Notes: generated by a model from the sequence alone, not told the origin. A DNA stretch of 42,721 nucleotides from Gammaproteobacteria bacterium (GCA_015490795.1 WFXD01000036.1:1-42721); one strand, 5' to 3'. Counted from the first letter of the stretch, positions 1-9,848 are shown. Numbers and translations are program-made.

Positions 1-152
1 ACTTAGGTGGATTGTAGCGAGGGAGTGGGAGAGTGAGTGCAAATATTCCCGGTTTTGAGGCGCATAGTGGGCCTACGCAACGAAAAACCGGGGATATTTG
101 AGCCGCTCTCCCACTTCCGCAGCCAATTCATCCTAAGTCCGACAGGCTCCTA
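1..152 (-). repeat. Family 1 palindromic element, copy R1 (truncated by window edge)
   Basis: This is an imperfect palindrome of about 165 bp whose first ~12 bases fall outside the window. The right end reads CCTAAGTCCGACAGGCTCC, the complement of the 19 bp terminal repeat GGAGCCTGTCGGACTTAGG. Internal arms pair through GTGGGAGAG and the AAATAT(C/T)CCCGG tract. Other copies lie at 21056, 26658, 40340 and 42574. It encodes no protein and looks like a MITE- or REP-like element mobilised in trans. Confidence 0.9.
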
Positions 153-178
153 GGGGCATTATTGTGCCGGGTGCGGAG

Positions 179-778
179 CTAACCCACTCGCCCCAGCATG
201 CGTTTGCGGAACTTGGCGCCACATCGGATCGCCAGCTGCTCACATGCTTTGATATCCACACCGTCAAGCCCATCGAGGGCAGTAGCGGTAACATCGCCTA
301 TGTAACGGGGCGCCTGTTTTAAAAAGTCCAGCATGCTTTCATAAGAGTTGGGCAGGGCGGGCTGGCAGTGTTGGTCGTAGACGCTCTTGTTTTGGGCATT
401 CATTGAAACAGATATCGCATCTACACAGCGGCCTAGCTCGGGTAAAACATTCCGCTTGTGAACCAGATTGGCCAGGCCATCGGTATTTACCCTGACACGC
501 CCCCCTTCCGATTTAATAAAGGCTGCAACCTCAATCAATACCTTAAGGCGTATTGTAGGCTCGCCAAATCCGCAGAAGATGATTTCGGGGTAGTCCGCGG
601 GGTTGCCAATGGATTCAATGATTTCAACGGCAGAAGGGCGGTGTTCCATGGTGAGGTCGTATCCCTTTACCTCTGGGTGTCCCAGGGTTTTTGGGCAGAA
701 GTCGCATACCAGCGTGCAGCGGTTGGTAATGCTGAGATAGAGACGCCCCTCTATCGAATAGCTGATGGTCTGTGTCAC
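179..778 (-). CDS. Radical SAM protein, TatD-associated type
   Basis: A 199-residue protein whose N-terminus carries the motif CTLVCDFCPK (about residues 22-31), a CX3CX2C cluster-binding site for a [4Fe-4S] that cleaves S-adenosylmethionine. A glycine-rich strand (FCGFGEPT) that would bind the SAM amino group follows. Size and motif fit the short radical SAM family linked to TatD nucleases (TIGR04038-like, from memory). The substrate of that family is unknown. The start is GTG at 778, and it overlaps the TGA of a short open frame reading in from 868 (ending RRIFDELKQPHTGLP), which may be the remnant of an upstream cotranscribed gene. Downstream the gene runs to within 30 bp of repeat R1. The family call is good; the function is open. 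Confidence 0.8.
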   Translation of the reverse strand: MTQTISYSIEGRLYLSITNRCTLVCDFCPKTLGHPEVKGYDLTMEHRPSAVEIIESIGNPADYPEIIFCGFGEPTIRLKVLIEVAAFIKSEGGRVRVNTDGLANLVHKRNVLPELGRCVDAISVSMNAQNKSVYDQHCQPALPNSYESMLDFLKQAPRYIGDVTATALDGLDGVDIKACEQLAIRCGAKFRKRMLGRVG

Positions 779-1399
779 GGGAGGCCGGTGTGTGGTTGTT
801 TTAACTCATCGAAGATACGCCGGTAACGCTGCTTAAGGTGATGCTGCAGGTTTATTGACGGGTTTTACCAAAAAGTGCGCTATTCTCGATCAGGGTGGTT
901 TGGGGCGCAACCTCTTTTTTGGGTGCTATTTCAAACAAAGTGCGTGATTGTGCCGACATGGCGATAAACAATAGTTTTCTTCCCTAATATGGACTGTTCA
1001 GAGCCTGAATTGTAGAAAAACATTACTTGATACCGTAGAATCGCTGTAATGCTTTTGTACAGTATGAGCCGGCTGATCCAGGCAACCAATTGATAAGCAA
1101 GCTGTTTTATCTTGTCAATCCGCCAGGTTGGTCGGGGCAGGCAGGTTTACCCCAACTGTTTTAATCAAGTATATTGGATGGTAAGGGGGTTTTAGGGGGA
1201 ATTCCTCATAAATATACCGCCAATTGCAGATGATGGAAGCGGGTTACAATGTAAAGCCAAAGCCTGCTCCAGGACAGGGCGCATGCTGCACCCTGCAAAG
1301 ATTCAGATGCTTTTAGATGAGGGGTTGAATGCCTCATGCCCCTGAAGCATTATTTGCAAAAGCCCCGTCAGTGGCCTGCTGGAAAGGGCAGGTGATTAT
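779..1399. other. Gene-poor 620 bp spacer
   Basis: No convincing gene is seen. On the minus strand a 29-codon open frame between about 868 and 779 ends in the TGA that overlaps the radical SAM start; it has no start codon or clear homology and may be the tail of a lost gene. The rest probably holds the promoter and leader of the cytochrome gene at 1400. It was checked for a c-di-GMP (GEMM) riboswitch, because such cytochrome genes sometimes carry one, but no GEMM core was found. Confidence 0.5.
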
Positions 1400-2182
1400 T
1401 TGAGGTGGATTGTGGCAATAGGTTGCAAGCCGTTTGGCTGCTGTCTGAAGGTGATGCTATTCCTTGTGCTGGTCACTCAGAATGTGAGTGCGGCAGGCAC
1501 TATTGTGGGATCAAAGCATGATCTGAGCGCATCTTCTGCCACAAACAGTGGCAATGATGAGATCTGCGTCTTCTGCCACACCCCGCATGGTGCCAATATC
1601 GATCTTGATAATGATGGCCTCTATGATGCGGATCACGCCACCCGCCCTTCGGCACCGCTCTGGAATAGAATTATAAGCACCATGTCTGCGTTTACGATGT
1701 ACACAAGCGCGACCATGAATGCAGACTGCGATGCCACGCCAAGCCCCATCTCCCTGGTCTGCCTGAGCTGCCATGACTCGGCCAGCTCTGCCAGTATAGG
1801 ATTAGGTGTGGATGGTGCGGTAGCCAAAGCGGATACCCACTTCCTGGTGAATGAGCCCAATAGAGACGGTATCTTTAATCCTGCCAGAAGATGCGCGGTA
1901 GCATGTCACAGTGAAGAGTTTTCGACCGTTCTCCCAGAGTTTTGGGAGGTTGGCCCTGATCTGACAAACGACCATCCCATCTCCATGCCCTATCCCACGC
2001 CGGATATAGATCCTAACTTCTTTATTCCGCCCGATACGCAAAAAGGGTGGAGCGATGTGAAGCTGTTCAGAGGGAGGGTGGAGTGCCCCAGCTGCCATAA
2101 TCCACATGACCCGACCAATGAGCCTTTTTTGCGCAAAACAATGGCTGCCAGCGCACTTTGCACCACCTGCCACAATATATAA
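1400..2182 (+). CDS. Exported pentaheme c-type cytochrome, OmcE-like
   Basis: A 260-residue secreted protein. Residues 18-32 form a short hydrophobic signal segment ending SAA. Five covalent haem sites are visible: CVFCH (56), CLSCH (121), the longer CAVACH (165, CX3CH), CPSCH (229) and CTTCH (254), the last only two residues from the C-terminus. The contexts KHDLSA...CVFCHTPHGA, APLWN and TNDHPISM resemble the doubled-CXXCH and OmcE-type cytochromes of metal reducers, some of which polymerise into extracellular filaments. The filament idea is inference. The start is taken as TTG at 1400 with AGGTG upstream; an internal ATG at about codon 19 would give a shorter signal peptide. It is a single gene with long spacers on both sides, so the secretion and assembly partners are not in view. 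Confidence 0.8.
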   Translation: MRWIVAIGCKPFGCCLKVMLFLVLVTQNVSAAGTIVGSKHDLSASSATNSGNDEICVFCHTPHGANIDLDNDGLYDADHATRPSAPLWNRIISTMSAFTMYTSATMNADCDATPSPISLVCLSCHDSASSASIGLGVDGAVAKADTHFLVNEPNRDGIFNPARRCAVACHSEEFSTVLPEFWEVGPDLTNDHPISMPYPTPDIDPNFFIPPDTQKGWSDVKLFRGRVECPSCHNPHDPTNEPFLRKTMAASALCTTCHNI

Positions 2183-2395
2183 CGGCGCTGTTTTGTCCGG
2201 GTGAGCTGCCCTTGGCAACCCCCTTGCCATCTGTTTGACGCTTCCGCTGCATCCTGATTTGGCGGCCTGTAAAATAGCCGCAATGGCGGGCTGCCTGATC
2301 TATCTGCATCAACTCTCTTGCGCAGGTTTCTGACTCGGTTGCAGAGTGGTAGACTTCACCCCGATTAACCGAAGTATCCATAAAAGAGGGGCGTT

Positions 2396-3142
2396 ATGGC
2401 TGGACACAGCAAATGGGCGAATATCAAGCATCGCAAGGCGGCTCAGGATCAAAAGCGCGCGAAGGTCTGGACCAAGCTGATTCGTGAAATCACGGTAGCC
2501 GCGCGTGAGGCGGGCGGTGACCCCGACTCCAACCCGCGCCTGCGTCTGGCGATTGATAAGGGGACTGGCGCCAATATGCCAAAAGACACCATCGAACGCG
2601 CCATCAAGCGGGGTGCGGGTACGGCCGATGGTGATAACTATGACGAGATCCGTTACGAAGGCTATGGGCCGGGCGGGACGGCGATCATGGTAGATTGCAT
2701 GACCGACAACCGCAACCGTACCGCCTCTGAGGTTCGACACGCCTTTTCCAAACATGGTGGCAACCTGGGTACAGATGGCTCGGTGGCCTACCTCTTCAAC
2801 AAGCAGGGAGTTATCAGCTATGCGCCGGGGGTGGATGAAGAGGCGGTGATGGATGCCGCGCTGGAGGCGGGCGCCGAAGATGTCATCACCCATGATGATG
2901 GCTCCATTGATCTCTTGACCACGCCGGAAGATTTCTCTGACATCAAGGCGGCGATGGAGAGCGCCGGATTTGAGGCGGTGAATGCCGAGATAACCTACAA
3001 TGCCGGCACCAAGGCCGAGATGGATCGAGAGGGCGCTGAAAAGCTGATGCGAATGATCGACACGCTGGAGGATCTGGATGATGTGCAGGAGGTCTACTCC
3101 AATGCAGAGATCCCGGATGACATCCTGGAAGAGTTGGGTTAA
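2396..3142 (+). CDS. yebC: YebC/PmpR-family regulator
   Basis: A 248-residue protein of normal length for the YebC family, opening with the signature [18 protein letters not shown]. YebC proteins are cytoplasmic; they were described as DNA-binding regulators, and more recent work ties some members to translation of difficult (for example proline-rich) stretches. The acidic C-terminal domain ends [15 protein letters not shown]. It is preceded by GAGGGG seven bases before ATG. It lies just upstream of ruvCAB, its usual place in gammaproteobacteria, and is probably cotranscribed with ruvC across a 29 bp gap. Confidence 0.95.
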   Translation: MAGHSKWANIKHRKAAQDQKRAKVWTKLIREITVAAREAGGDPDSNPRLRLAIDKGTGANMPKDTIERAIKRGAGTADGDNYDEIRYEGYGPGGTAIMVDCMTDNRNRTASEVRHAFSKHGGNLGTDGSVAYLFNKQGVISYAPGVDEEAVMDAALEAGAEDVITHDDGSIDLLTTPEDFSDIKAAMESAGFEAVNAEITYNAGTKAEMDREGAEKLMRMIDTLEDLDDVQEVYSNAEIPDDILEELG

Positions 3143-3171
3143 GTGGCGGCTGCCACTGCCCTTACATTCTG

Positions 3172-3684
3172 ATGATGCGCCGCATCCTGGGTATTGATCC
3201 CGGCTCACGCATAACCGGCTACGGGATTATCGAAAGCGATGGCAACCGCAGCGTGCATATTGTCAGCGGCTGCATCCGTCTGAAGCAGGATGACCTGCCG
3301 CAGCGGCTGGGCACCATCTTTCAAGAGATTGCTGACCTGATCAGGACCCACCACCCTGTCGAGATGGCCATCGAAGCGGTCTTTGTCTCCAAAAATGCCA
3401 GCTCGGCACTCAAGCTGGGGCAGGCACGGGGGGCAGCGATCTGCGCCGGGGTGGTGGCAAACCTGCCGATTGGCGAGTATGCGCCGCGCGCCATCAAGCA
3501 GGCCGTTGTCGGCACTGGAGGCGCGGATAAAGATCAGGTGCAGCAGATGGTCAAACGGCTGCTCAACCTCTCGTGTGAACTCTCTGTGGATCAATCCGAT
3601 GCACTGGCGGTTGCCTTGAGTCATGCCCATACAGATACAACCCTGAACCGTCTGGCCAGGGCCAGCGCGGGTGGCTGGCGGTGA
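3172..3684 (+). CDS. ruvC: Holliday junction resolvase RuvC
   Basis: RuvC cuts four-way DNA junctions symmetrically during recombinational repair, acting with the RuvAB motor. The 170-residue protein begins LGIDPGSRITGYG and shows the acidic catalytic set D9, E68, D140 and D143 (IEAVF and VDQSDALAVALSHAH). Two tandem ATGs (3172 and 3175) are possible starts. The gene overlaps ruvA by 4 bp, so translation is probably coupled. Length is normal. Confidence 0.97.
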   Translation: MMRRILGIDPGSRITGYGIIESDGNRSVHIVSGCIRLKQDDLPQRLGTIFQEIADLIRTHHPVEMAIEAVFVSKNASSALKLGQARGAAICAGVVANLPIGEYAPRAIKQAVVGTGGADKDQVQQMVKRLLNLSCELSVDQSDALAVALSHAHTDTTLNRLARASAGGWR

Positions 3685-4295
3685 TCGGGCGGCTGCGCGG
3701 AGAGATTGTCTACAAGCAGCCACCGTGTTTGATGGTGGATGTCAATGGCGTCGGCTACGAGCTGGATGTGCCGATGTCGACCTTTTATGGCCTGCCAGAG
3801 CCAGGGCAGCCTGTCACCCTCTTTACCCATCTGGCGATTCGTGATGATGCGCATGTGCTCTATGGTTTTGCCCGTGAATCGGAACGAACCCTGTTTCGAG
3901 CCCTGCTCAAGGTAAGCGGGGTTGGTGCAAAGGTGGCACTGGCCATACTCTCCGGCATGAGCGCCGATGAGTTCACCCGAGCTGTCCAGGCAGAGGATAT
4001 TGCCGCACTGGTTCGGCTGCCCGGTATCGGAAAAAAGACCGCCGAGCGGCTGATCATTGAGATGCGGGATCGACTGGATAGACTGGATATCGTCGCACCC
4101 ATCTCCTCCACGGGTGTCAGCTCCAGTCAGGTGATTGCCGCCACGGCCGATCCAGCAAGTGAAGCGGCAGATGCCCTGGTCGCACTGGGATACAAGCCGC
4201 AGGAGGCCGGCCGCATGGTGCGGGGCATCAAGGCCGAGGGGCTATCCAGTGAAGCGATTATCCGGGCCGCTCTTAAGGCGGCGGCAAGCCAATAG
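3681..4295 (+). CDS. ruvA: Holliday junction DNA helicase subunit RuvA
   Basis: RuvA binds the junction as a tetramer and loads the RuvB motor. The 204-residue protein starts MIGRLRGEIV from a GTG codon overlapping the ruvC stop. It shows the N-terminal OB fold, the helix-hairpin-helix motifs (VSGVGAKVALAIL and LPGIGKKTAERLI) and the small C-terminal RuvB-contacting domain (ASEAADALVALGYKPQEA). Everything matches the standard family architecture. Confidence 0.97.
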   Translation: MIGRLRGEIVYKQPPCLMVDVNGVGYELDVPMSTFYGLPEPGQPVTLFTHLAIRDDAHVLYGFARESERTLFRALLKVSGVGAKVALAILSGMSADEFTRAVQAEDIAALVRLPGIGKKTAERLIIEMRDRLDRLDIVAPISSTGVSSSQVIAATADPASEAADALVALGYKPQEAGRMVRGIKAEGLSSEAIIRAALKAAASQ

Positions 4296-4307
4296 TGGCT
4301 CCTCCCC

Positions 4308-5348
4308 ATGTCTGAGCGCCTGATCACCCCCGAAGCCGCACCGGGTGATGTCGCCGTGGACCAGGCGATTCGCCCCAGACTGCTGGCAGACTATGTGGGG
4401 CAACCCGCCATGCGGGAGCAGATGGAGGTCTTTATCCAAGCCGCGCGGGCGCGGCAGGAGTCGCTGGATCATCTGCTGATCTTCGGCCCCCCCGGCCTGG
4501 GCAAGACCACGCTGGCGCATATCATCGCGAATGAGATGGGGGTGAACCTGCGTCAAACCTCCGGCCCGGTGCTGGAGAAACAGGGTGACCTGGCCGCGCT
4601 GCTGACCAACCTGGAGCCACACGATGTGCTCTTTGTGGACGAGATCCACCGTCTCAGTCCGGTGGTGGAGGAGGTGCTCTACCCCGCCATGGAGGATTTC
4701 CAGCTGGATATCATGATTGGCGAGGGGCCGGCGGCGCGCTCCATCAAACTGGATCTCCCCCCCTTTACACTGATTGGCGCCACCACCCGCGCCGGGCTGC
4801 TGACCTCACCGCTGCGGGATCGCTTTGGCATTGTGCAGCGGCTGGAGTTCTACTCCACTGCGGATCTGGCCCATATTGTCGGGCGCTCGGCAAATATCCT
4901 CAATATCGAGACAGACAATATGGGCGCACAGGAGATCGCCTGCCGCTCCCGTGGCACACCACGTATCGCCAACCGCCTGCTGCGCCGGGTCAGGGACTAT
5001 GCCCAGGTAAAGGCGCAGGGGCACATCACGGCAGCGGTGGCAGACCGGGCGCTGACCATGCTCAAGGTCGACAACAACGGTTTTGACATCATGGATCGCA
5101 AGCTGCTGGAGGCGGTGATCCACAAGTTTGATGGCGGCCCGGTGGGCGTTGACAGCCTGGCTGCCGCCATTGGAGAGGAGCGGGGCACCATCGAAGATGT
5201 ACTGGAACCCTATCTGATCCAGCAGGGATTTCTGATGCGCACCCCGCGAGGCCGAACGGCCACCCAGGCGGCCTACCACCATTTTGGTCTGCGCCCAAAG
5301 CCGGAGGCGGGAGCGGCCCCTCAAACAGAGGATCTATTTGACCGATGA
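4308..5348 (+). CDS. ruvB: Holliday junction branch migration ATPase RuvB
   Basis: RuvB is the hexameric AAA+ motor that pumps DNA through the RuvA-bound junction. The 346-residue protein has Walker [10 protein letters not shown] (residues 60-68), Walker [10 protein letters not shown] (about 107-115), the [18 protein letters not shown] segment and a C-terminal winged helix ending in [11 protein letters not shown]. It follows ruvA after 12 bp and overlaps ybgC by 4 bp, forming one run of close genes to cpoB. Confidence 0.97.
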   Translation: MSERLITPEAAPGDVAVDQAIRPRLLADYVGQPAMREQMEVFIQAARARQESLDHLLIFGPPGLGKTTLAHIIANEMGVNLRQTSGPVLEKQGDLAALLTNLEPHDVLFVDEIHRLSPVVEEVLYPAMEDFQLDIMIGEGPAARSIKLDLPPFTLIGATTRAGLLTSPLRDRFGIVQRLEFYSTADLAHIVGRSANILNIETDNMGAQEIACRSRGTPRIANRLLRRVRDYAQVKAQGHITAAVADRALTMLKVDNNGFDIMDRKLLEAVIHKFDGGPVGVDSLAAAIGEERGTIEDVLEPYLIQQGFLMRTPRGRTATQAAYHHFGLRPKPEAGAAPQTEDLFDR

Positions 5349-5752
5349 GTGAATTTATCTGGCCCGTGCGGGTCTACTACGAGGATACCGATTCGGGTGG
5401 TGTGGTCTATTATGCCAACTACCTCAAATTCATGGAGCGTGCGCGCACCGAGCTGCTGCGCAACTGTGGATTTGAACAGGATCAGTTGATTGAGGAGGAG
5501 GGGGTGCTGTTTGCGGTGCGACGTGTGGAGGTGGACTATCTGCGCCCGGCACGTTTCAACGATGCGCTGGCAGTGAGCGCCAGCGTGGCATCCCGCGGCA
5601 AGGTCAGTGTTACCTTCACCCAAGAGATCCGCCTGGCTGAAACCGGCCAGCTGTTATGCCGTGGCGAGGTGAAGGTGGTCTGCCTGGATGCGGCCCGTTT
5701 TCGCCCCCACCCCCTGCCAGAAAAATTATTGGCCGCATTGGCTGTGGAGTAA
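5345..5752 (+). CDS. ybgC: Tol-Pal-associated acyl-CoA thioesterase YbgC
   Basis: A 135-residue hot-dog-fold thioesterase. The signature [20 protein letters not shown] places the catalytic aspartate near residue 16. E. coli YbgC hydrolyses acyl-CoA or acyl-ACP and is linked to phospholipid enzymes at the membrane. The gene sits in the classical first position of the tol-pal operon, overlapping ruvB by 4 bp and lying 9 bp before tolQ. Confidence 0.95.
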   Translation: MSEFIWPVRVYYEDTDSGGVVYYANYLKFMERARTELLRNCGFEQDQLIEEEGVLFAVRRVEVDYLRPARFNDALAVSASVASRGKVSVTFTQEIRLAETGQLLCRGEVKVVCLDAARFRPHPLPEKLLAALAVE

Positions 5753-5761
5753 TCCGGGTAT

Positions 5762-6436
5762 ATGACGAACGATCTCTCTTTCCTCAATCTGGTGCTGAGC
5801 GCCAGCCCGCTGGTGCAGCTGGTGATGGCGACACTGATCCTCGCCTCCATCATCTCCTGGAGCATGATTATTGATCGCGCCAGGGTATTGAAGAGCGCAC
5901 GCACGGCTGCGGATGATTTTGAGAGCCGCTTTTGGGCCGGCGGGGATCTGAATGACCTGTTCCGCGCAGTGGATCGGGATAGCGACAATATTAAGGGCAT
6001 GGCCTCCATCTTTCATGCCGGGTTCAGGGAGTTTGCCCGCCTGCGGCAAAGCCCGGAGATCGACCCCATGGCAGTTATCGAAGGCGCCCAGCGCTCCATG
6101 CGCGTGGCGCTGAGCCGCGAGATGGACTCACTTGAGACCCACCTCTCCTTCCTGGCAACAGTCGGCTCCACCAGCCCCTATATCGGGCTGTTTGGAACGG
6201 TGTGGGGCATCATGAACTCATTTCAGGCCCTGGGAAATGTCAAGCAGGCGACCCTCTCCCTGGTGGCCCCCGGTATTGCAGAGGCGCTGATCGCCACCGC
6301 AATGGGGCTGTTTGCGGCCATCCCCGCCGTGGTGGCCTACAACCGCTACGCCAATGATGTGGAGCGGCTGAACAACCGTTACCAGGATTTTCTGGATGAG
6401 TTCACCACCCTGCTGCAGCGCCAGGCACATGTATAA
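5762..6436 (+). CDS. tolQ: Tol-Pal proton channel subunit TolQ
   Basis: TolQ forms the inner-membrane pentamer that, with TolR, uses the proton gradient to energise TolA during outer-membrane constriction. The 224-residue protein has one N-terminal membrane segment (LVMATLILASIISWSMII, ~20-37), a large cytoplasmic loop, and two more segments around 134-158 and 167-190. The conserved stretch FLATVGSTSPYIGLFGTVWG marks the MotA/TolQ/ExbB family. Standard length and position. Confidence 0.96.
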   Translation: MTNDLSFLNLVLSASPLVQLVMATLILASIISWSMIIDRARVLKSARTAADDFESRFWAGGDLNDLFRAVDRDSDNIKGMASIFHAGFREFARLRQSPEIDPMAVIEGAQRSMRVALSREMDSLETHLSFLATVGSTSPYIGLFGTVWGIMNSFQALGNVKQATLSLVAPGIAEALIATAMGLFAAIPAVVAYNRYANDVERLNNRYQDFLDEFTTLLQRQAHV

Positions 6437-6481
6437 GCAGAGGTGTAAAATGGGCACGGTGGGCCAAAGGGATTACCGCCA

Positions 6482-6904
6482 ATGACCACGCAGAGACACC
6501 GCCGCCGGCCAATAGCAGAGATCAATGTGGTGCCCTACATCGATGTCATGCTGGTGCTGTTGGTGATCTTTATGATCACAGCACCATTGCTGACCCAGGG
6601 GGTTCGGGTGGAGCTGCCCCAGGCAGATGCCGAGCCACTGCCTGCCGAAGCGGATGACCCTGTCGTCGTCTCCATCAATGCAGCAGGAGAGCTCTTTATC
6701 GACATTGGTGACGACAAGGATCAGCCCATAGAGAGCGACATGCTGGTGACACGCATTGCAGCCGTGCTCAAATACAAACCCAAAACCCCCATCATGGTAA
6801 AGGGCGACAGGCATGTTGACTATGGCCGGGTGATGCAGGCCATGGTGCTTATTCAGGCGGGTGGCGCCCCCAATGTCGGTTTGATTGCCGAGCAGCCAGA
6901 GTAA
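6482..6904 (+). CDS. tolR: Tol-Pal subunit TolR
   Basis: A 140-residue ExbD/TolR protein. Its single membrane segment begins INVVPYIDVMLVLLVIFM and carries the conserved proton-handling aspartate (about D20). The periplasmic domain follows and ends GGAPNVGLIAEQ. A tiny open frame of 11 codons starting at 6450 ends in a TGA that overlaps the tolR ATG; it could couple translation but may be chance. The 45 bp gap after tolQ is the longest in the front half of the operon. Confidence 0.96.
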   Translation: MTTQRHRRRPIAEINVVPYIDVMLVLLVIFMITAPLLTQGVRVELPQADAEPLPAEADDPVVVSINAAGELFIDIGDDKDQPIESDMLVTRIAAVLKYKPKTPIMVKGDRHVDYGRVMQAMVLIQAGGAPNVGLIAEQPE

Positions 6905-6909
6905 CCCGC

Positions 6910-7926
6910 ATGTGGGAGATCATCAAACGTAACCCGCTGGCGGCGGTGATCTCAGTGGTGATGCATATTGCCATTATTGCATTCATGGTTATCGGTGCGG
7001 ACTGGCTGGAGACACCAGCCCCGCCCAGATCAAACATTGATATCGTGCAGGCAACAATCATTGATCAATCCAGGGTAGAGGCTGAAGTTAAGAAGCTGAA
7101 AAAAGCGGAAGCTGAAAAAATAGCCCAGGAGAAGAGGCGCCTGGCAGATATAAAACGCCAGCAGGAAAAAGAGAGGAAGAGGCTTGCTGAATTAGAAAGA
7201 AAACGCAAAGCCAAAGAGAAAAAGGCAAAGGCTGAGGCAAAAAAACGCGCCACGGCTGAGCAGAAGAGAAAGGCAGCAGCAGAAAAAAAGAGGATCGAGG
7301 CCAGAAAAAAAGCGGAAGCTGAAAAAAGACGCAAGGCCGCAGAGGCAAAGAAAAAGGCCGAGGCAGAAAAGAGACGCAAGGCCGCAGAGGCCAGAAAAAA
7401 AGCCGAAGCAGAGAAAAGACGCAAAGCCGCAGAGGCCAGGAAAAGGGCCGAAGCGGAGAAAAAGCGCAAAGCCGCAGAGGCCAGAAAAAAAGCCGAAGCG
7501 GAGAAAAGACGCAAGGCCGCAGAGGCCAGAAAAAAAGCCGAAGCGGAGAAAAAGCGCAAGGCCGCAGAGGCAGCGGCCCGCATGGCCGCAGAGCAAAAGG
7601 CGCTGGAGGAGGCGCTACAGGCCGAGCTTGAGGCAGAGCGAATGGCCACAGAGCGAGATCGGTTTGTTTTTGCCATCAAACAGAAGATAGAGAATAACTG
7701 GCTGCGCCCAACCACGGTAGGCGAAGGGCTGAGTTGTACATTGCGGGTGCGCCTGATACCGGGTGGCGGGGTTGTCTCAGTGAGTATTACGCGCAGTAGC
7801 GGGAACGGAGCCTTTGACCGATCAGTAGAAAAGGCGGTGTATAAAGCCGACCCGCTCCCAGTGCCAAAGGGTGCCGGCTTTGAGGCATTTCGTGATCTGA
7901 GTCTGAACTTTAACCCAACCAAATGA
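6910..7926 (+). CDS. tolA: Tol-Pal energy transducer TolA
   Basis: TolA links the TolQR motor to Pal and TolB across the periplasm. The 338-residue protein has a short cytoplasmic start, one membrane anchor (about residues 10-30), a very long charged Lys/Ala/Glu helix (about 55-240) and a C-terminal globular domain that includes [14 protein letters not shown] and ends LSLNFNPTK. The helix contains six nearly identical 15-residue units (see 7303-7572). Low-complexity coding like this creates long meaningless frames on the other strand. The stop overlaps the first possible tolB start. Confidence 0.95.
   Translation: MWEIIKRNPLAAVISVVMHIAIIAFMVIGADWLETPAPPRSNIDIVQATIIDQSRVEAEVKKLKKAEAEKIAQEKRRLADIKRQQEKERKRLAELERKRKAKEKKAKAEAKKRATAEQKRKAAAEKKRIEARKKAEAEKRRKAAEAKKKAEAEKRRKAAEARKKAEAEKRRKAAEARKRAEAEKKRKAAEARKKAEAEKRRKAAEARKKAEAEKKRKAAEAAARMAAEQKALEEALQAELEAERMATERDRFVFAIKQKIENNWLRPTTVGEGLSCTLRVRLIPGGGVVSVSITRSSGNGAFDRSVEKAVYKADPLPVPKGAGFEAFRDLSLNFNPTK
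7303..7572 (+). repeat. Six tandem 45 bp units inside tolA
   Basis: Six in-frame copies of a 15-residue unit, consensus [15 protein letters not shown], form the central part of the TolA helix. The units differ by only one or two residues and share most codons, which points to recent tandem duplication. The copy number probably varies between strains and sets the length of the periplasmic rod. Confidence 0.9.
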
Positions 7927-7940
7927 TAATGATGAATGTC

Positions 7941-9233
7941 ATGAAAAAACTGCTGATAGTGGTGGCGATTTTGATCTGCCAGGTTGCCCACAGTGCGCCA
8001 CTGACCATTGAAATTACAGAGAGCGAGATAGGCGCCCTGCCCATCGCTGTAGTGCCATTTGGCTGGCAGGGGGCCGGGCGCGCGCCCAGCGAGGATCTTG
8101 CATCAATCGTGGATGCAGACCTGAAGCGCAGCGGGCGCTTCAAGACCATGCCTGCAAAGGATATGATTGCCCTCCCCCACACGGGTGCGGATGTGGATTT
8201 TCGTGACTGGAAGGTGCTGGGTATGGAGAGCCTGGTAGTGGGGCAGGTAAAGCCCAACGGCGTTGGTGGCTACCTGGTGCGCTTCCAGCTGTTCGATGTC
8301 TTCAAGGGTGAGCAGCTTGCGGGCTACAGCATCCCGACAACAGCGCGTGATCTGCGTGCGACCGCCCACCATATCAGTGATCTGATCTATGAAAAACTCA
8401 CCGGCCAGCGGGGTGCCTTTGCAACGCGTATCGCCTATATCACCTCTGTTGCCCAACCAACCGGCAAACGCAAAATCGTACTTCAGGTGGCAGATGCGGA
8501 TGGCCACCATCCACAAACCATTGTCACCTCGACCGAGCCGCTGATGTCACCCGCCTGGTCGCCGGATGGACTGAAGCTGGCCTATGTCTCCTTTGAAAAA
8601 GGCCGCCCCTCTGTTTTTGTGCAGGAGGTCTACACAGGGAAGCGTCAACGGGTAGCATCATTCAAAGGCATCAACGGTGCGCCCGCCTGGTCACCGGATG
8701 GGCGCAAGCTGGCATTGACATTATCCAAAGATGGCAACCCGGACATCTTTATTCTTGATCTGGCGAAGCGTACACTGCAACCCTTGACGCGACACTATGC
8801 TATTGATACCGAGCCTGCCTGGTCACCGGATGGCAGACATATCATATGGACCTCAGACCGGGGCGGCAGGCCACAAATCTATAGAATGCCCTCTGGAGGA
8901 GGAAAAGCCGAGCGCATCACCTTTGAAGGCAAATATAATGCGCGCGCCTCCTATTCACCGGATGGAAAACTTATCACCATGGTGACTCAGGTTGGATCAG
9001 ATTTTCGCATTGGCGTGCTGGATCTGGCATCATCCCAGCTACAGGTGTTGAGTGAAGGTGCTTTGGATGAATCCCCGAGTTTCGCCCCGAACGGCAGCAT
9101 GGTAATTTACGCAATTAAGGTAAGAGGGCAGGGTGAGCTGGCCGCAGTGTCGGTGGATGGTCGCGTTAAACAGCGACTGGCCTTGCAGGTGGGTGATGTG
9201 CGTGAGCCGGCATGGGCTCCATATAGTCAATGA
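7941..9233 (+). CDS. tolB: Tol-Pal periplasmic beta-propeller TolB
   Basis: TolB binds Pal and passes the TolA pull to the outer membrane. The start is placed at [19 protein letters not shown], a clear signal peptide; an earlier ATG at 7923 overlaps tolA and would add six residues. An N-terminal alpha/beta domain ([19 protein letters not shown]) is followed by five to six propeller blades marked by repeated AWSPDG or YSPDG turns. At 430 residues the length is typical. Confidence 0.96.
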   Translation: MKKLLIVVAILICQVAHSAPLTIEITESEIGALPIAVVPFGWQGAGRAPSEDLASIVDADLKRSGRFKTMPAKDMIALPHTGADVDFRDWKVLGMESLVVGQVKPNGVGGYLVRFQLFDVFKGEQLAGYSIPTTARDLRATAHHISDLIYEKLTGQRGAFATRIAYITSVAQPTGKRKIVLQVADADGHHPQTIVTSTEPLMSPAWSPDGLKLAYVSFEKGRPSVFVQEVYTGKRQRVASFKGINGAPAWSPDGRKLALTLSKDGNPDIFILDLAKRTLQPLTRHYAIDTEPAWSPDGRHIIWTSDRGGRPQIYRMPSGGGKAERITFEGKYNARASYSPDGKLITMVTQVGSDFRIGVLDLASSQLQVLSEGALDESPSFAPNGSMVIYAIKVRGQGELAAVSVDGRVKQRLALQVGDVREPAWAPYSQ

Positions 9234-9256
9234 CAGATAGAGAGGAAATGGCAATA

Positions 9257-9814
9257 ATGAAACACAAAATGATCAAATTCATCCCGTTAATACTGGCTGC
9301 CCTGCTGTTTATGGGTTGTAGCACGACTGAGAAAAAGGTGGAGGGCGATGCTGCACCCGTGAGCGAGACACCCGATAAAATGCACAAAGAGATGGATCAC
9401 TCCAGGCATGGCGGAGAGGCTTCACTGTCAGGTGCCGAGGCAGGCAGTGGCTGGACAGGGCATCCACTGGATGACCCATCAAAACTGACCTCGACCAGAG
9501 TGATCCATTTTGATTTCGACCGCAGCGAGATCAAGCCTGAATACAGGGACATTGTTGTTGCGCACGGTGAGTACCTGGCGCAAAACCCGAGTCAGACCGT
9601 CACGATTGAAGGCCATTGCGATGAGCGCGGGTCACGCGAATACAATATTGGCTTAGGTGAGCGTCGCGCCAATGCGGTGCGGAGCCTGCTGCTGGCTCAG
9701 GGCGCCATGCCGGGTCAGATCACCACGATCAGTTATGGTGAAGAGCAACCCGTTGCCCTGGGCTCCAATGAAGCAGCATGGAGCCAGAACCGCCGGGCAG
9801 TCTTTGTTTATTAG
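9257..9814 (+). CDS. pal: Peptidoglycan-associated lipoprotein Pal
   Basis: Pal anchors the outer membrane to peptidoglycan. The signal peptide ends in the lipobox LLFMGC, and the C-terminal OmpA-like domain shows VIHFDFDRSEIKPEY, IEGHCDERGSREYN and GERRANAVRSLL. ATGs at 9230, 9248 and 9257 are in frame; 9257 fits best behind AGAGGAA. Between lipid anchor and domain lies an unusual linker rich in Met and His (MHKEMDHSRHGG), which could bind metal. A 135 bp gap to cpoB holds a family 3 repeat. Confidence 0.95.
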   Translation: MKHKMIKFIPLILAALLFMGCSTTEKKVEGDAAPVSETPDKMHKEMDHSRHGGEASLSGAEAGSGWTGHPLDDPSKLTSTRVIHFDFDRSEIKPEYRDIVVAHGEYLAQNPSQTVTIEGHCDERGSREYNIGLGERRANAVRSLLLAQGAMPGQITTISYGEEQPVALGSNEAAWSQNRRAVFVY

Positions 9815-9848
9815 CAGCTGCTTCAGCTTATCCCTGAAATTAGCTGTT

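Noticed and set aside
1180-1399. c-di-GMP riboswitch upstream of the pentaheme cytochrome
   Set aside because: The GEMM core and tetraloop receptor could not be found by eye.
7065-7991. Long minus-strand open frames across tolA
   Set aside because: They are mirror frames of the Lys/Ala/Glu repeats, giving Phe/Ser/Ala-rich low-complexity products without a ribosome site.
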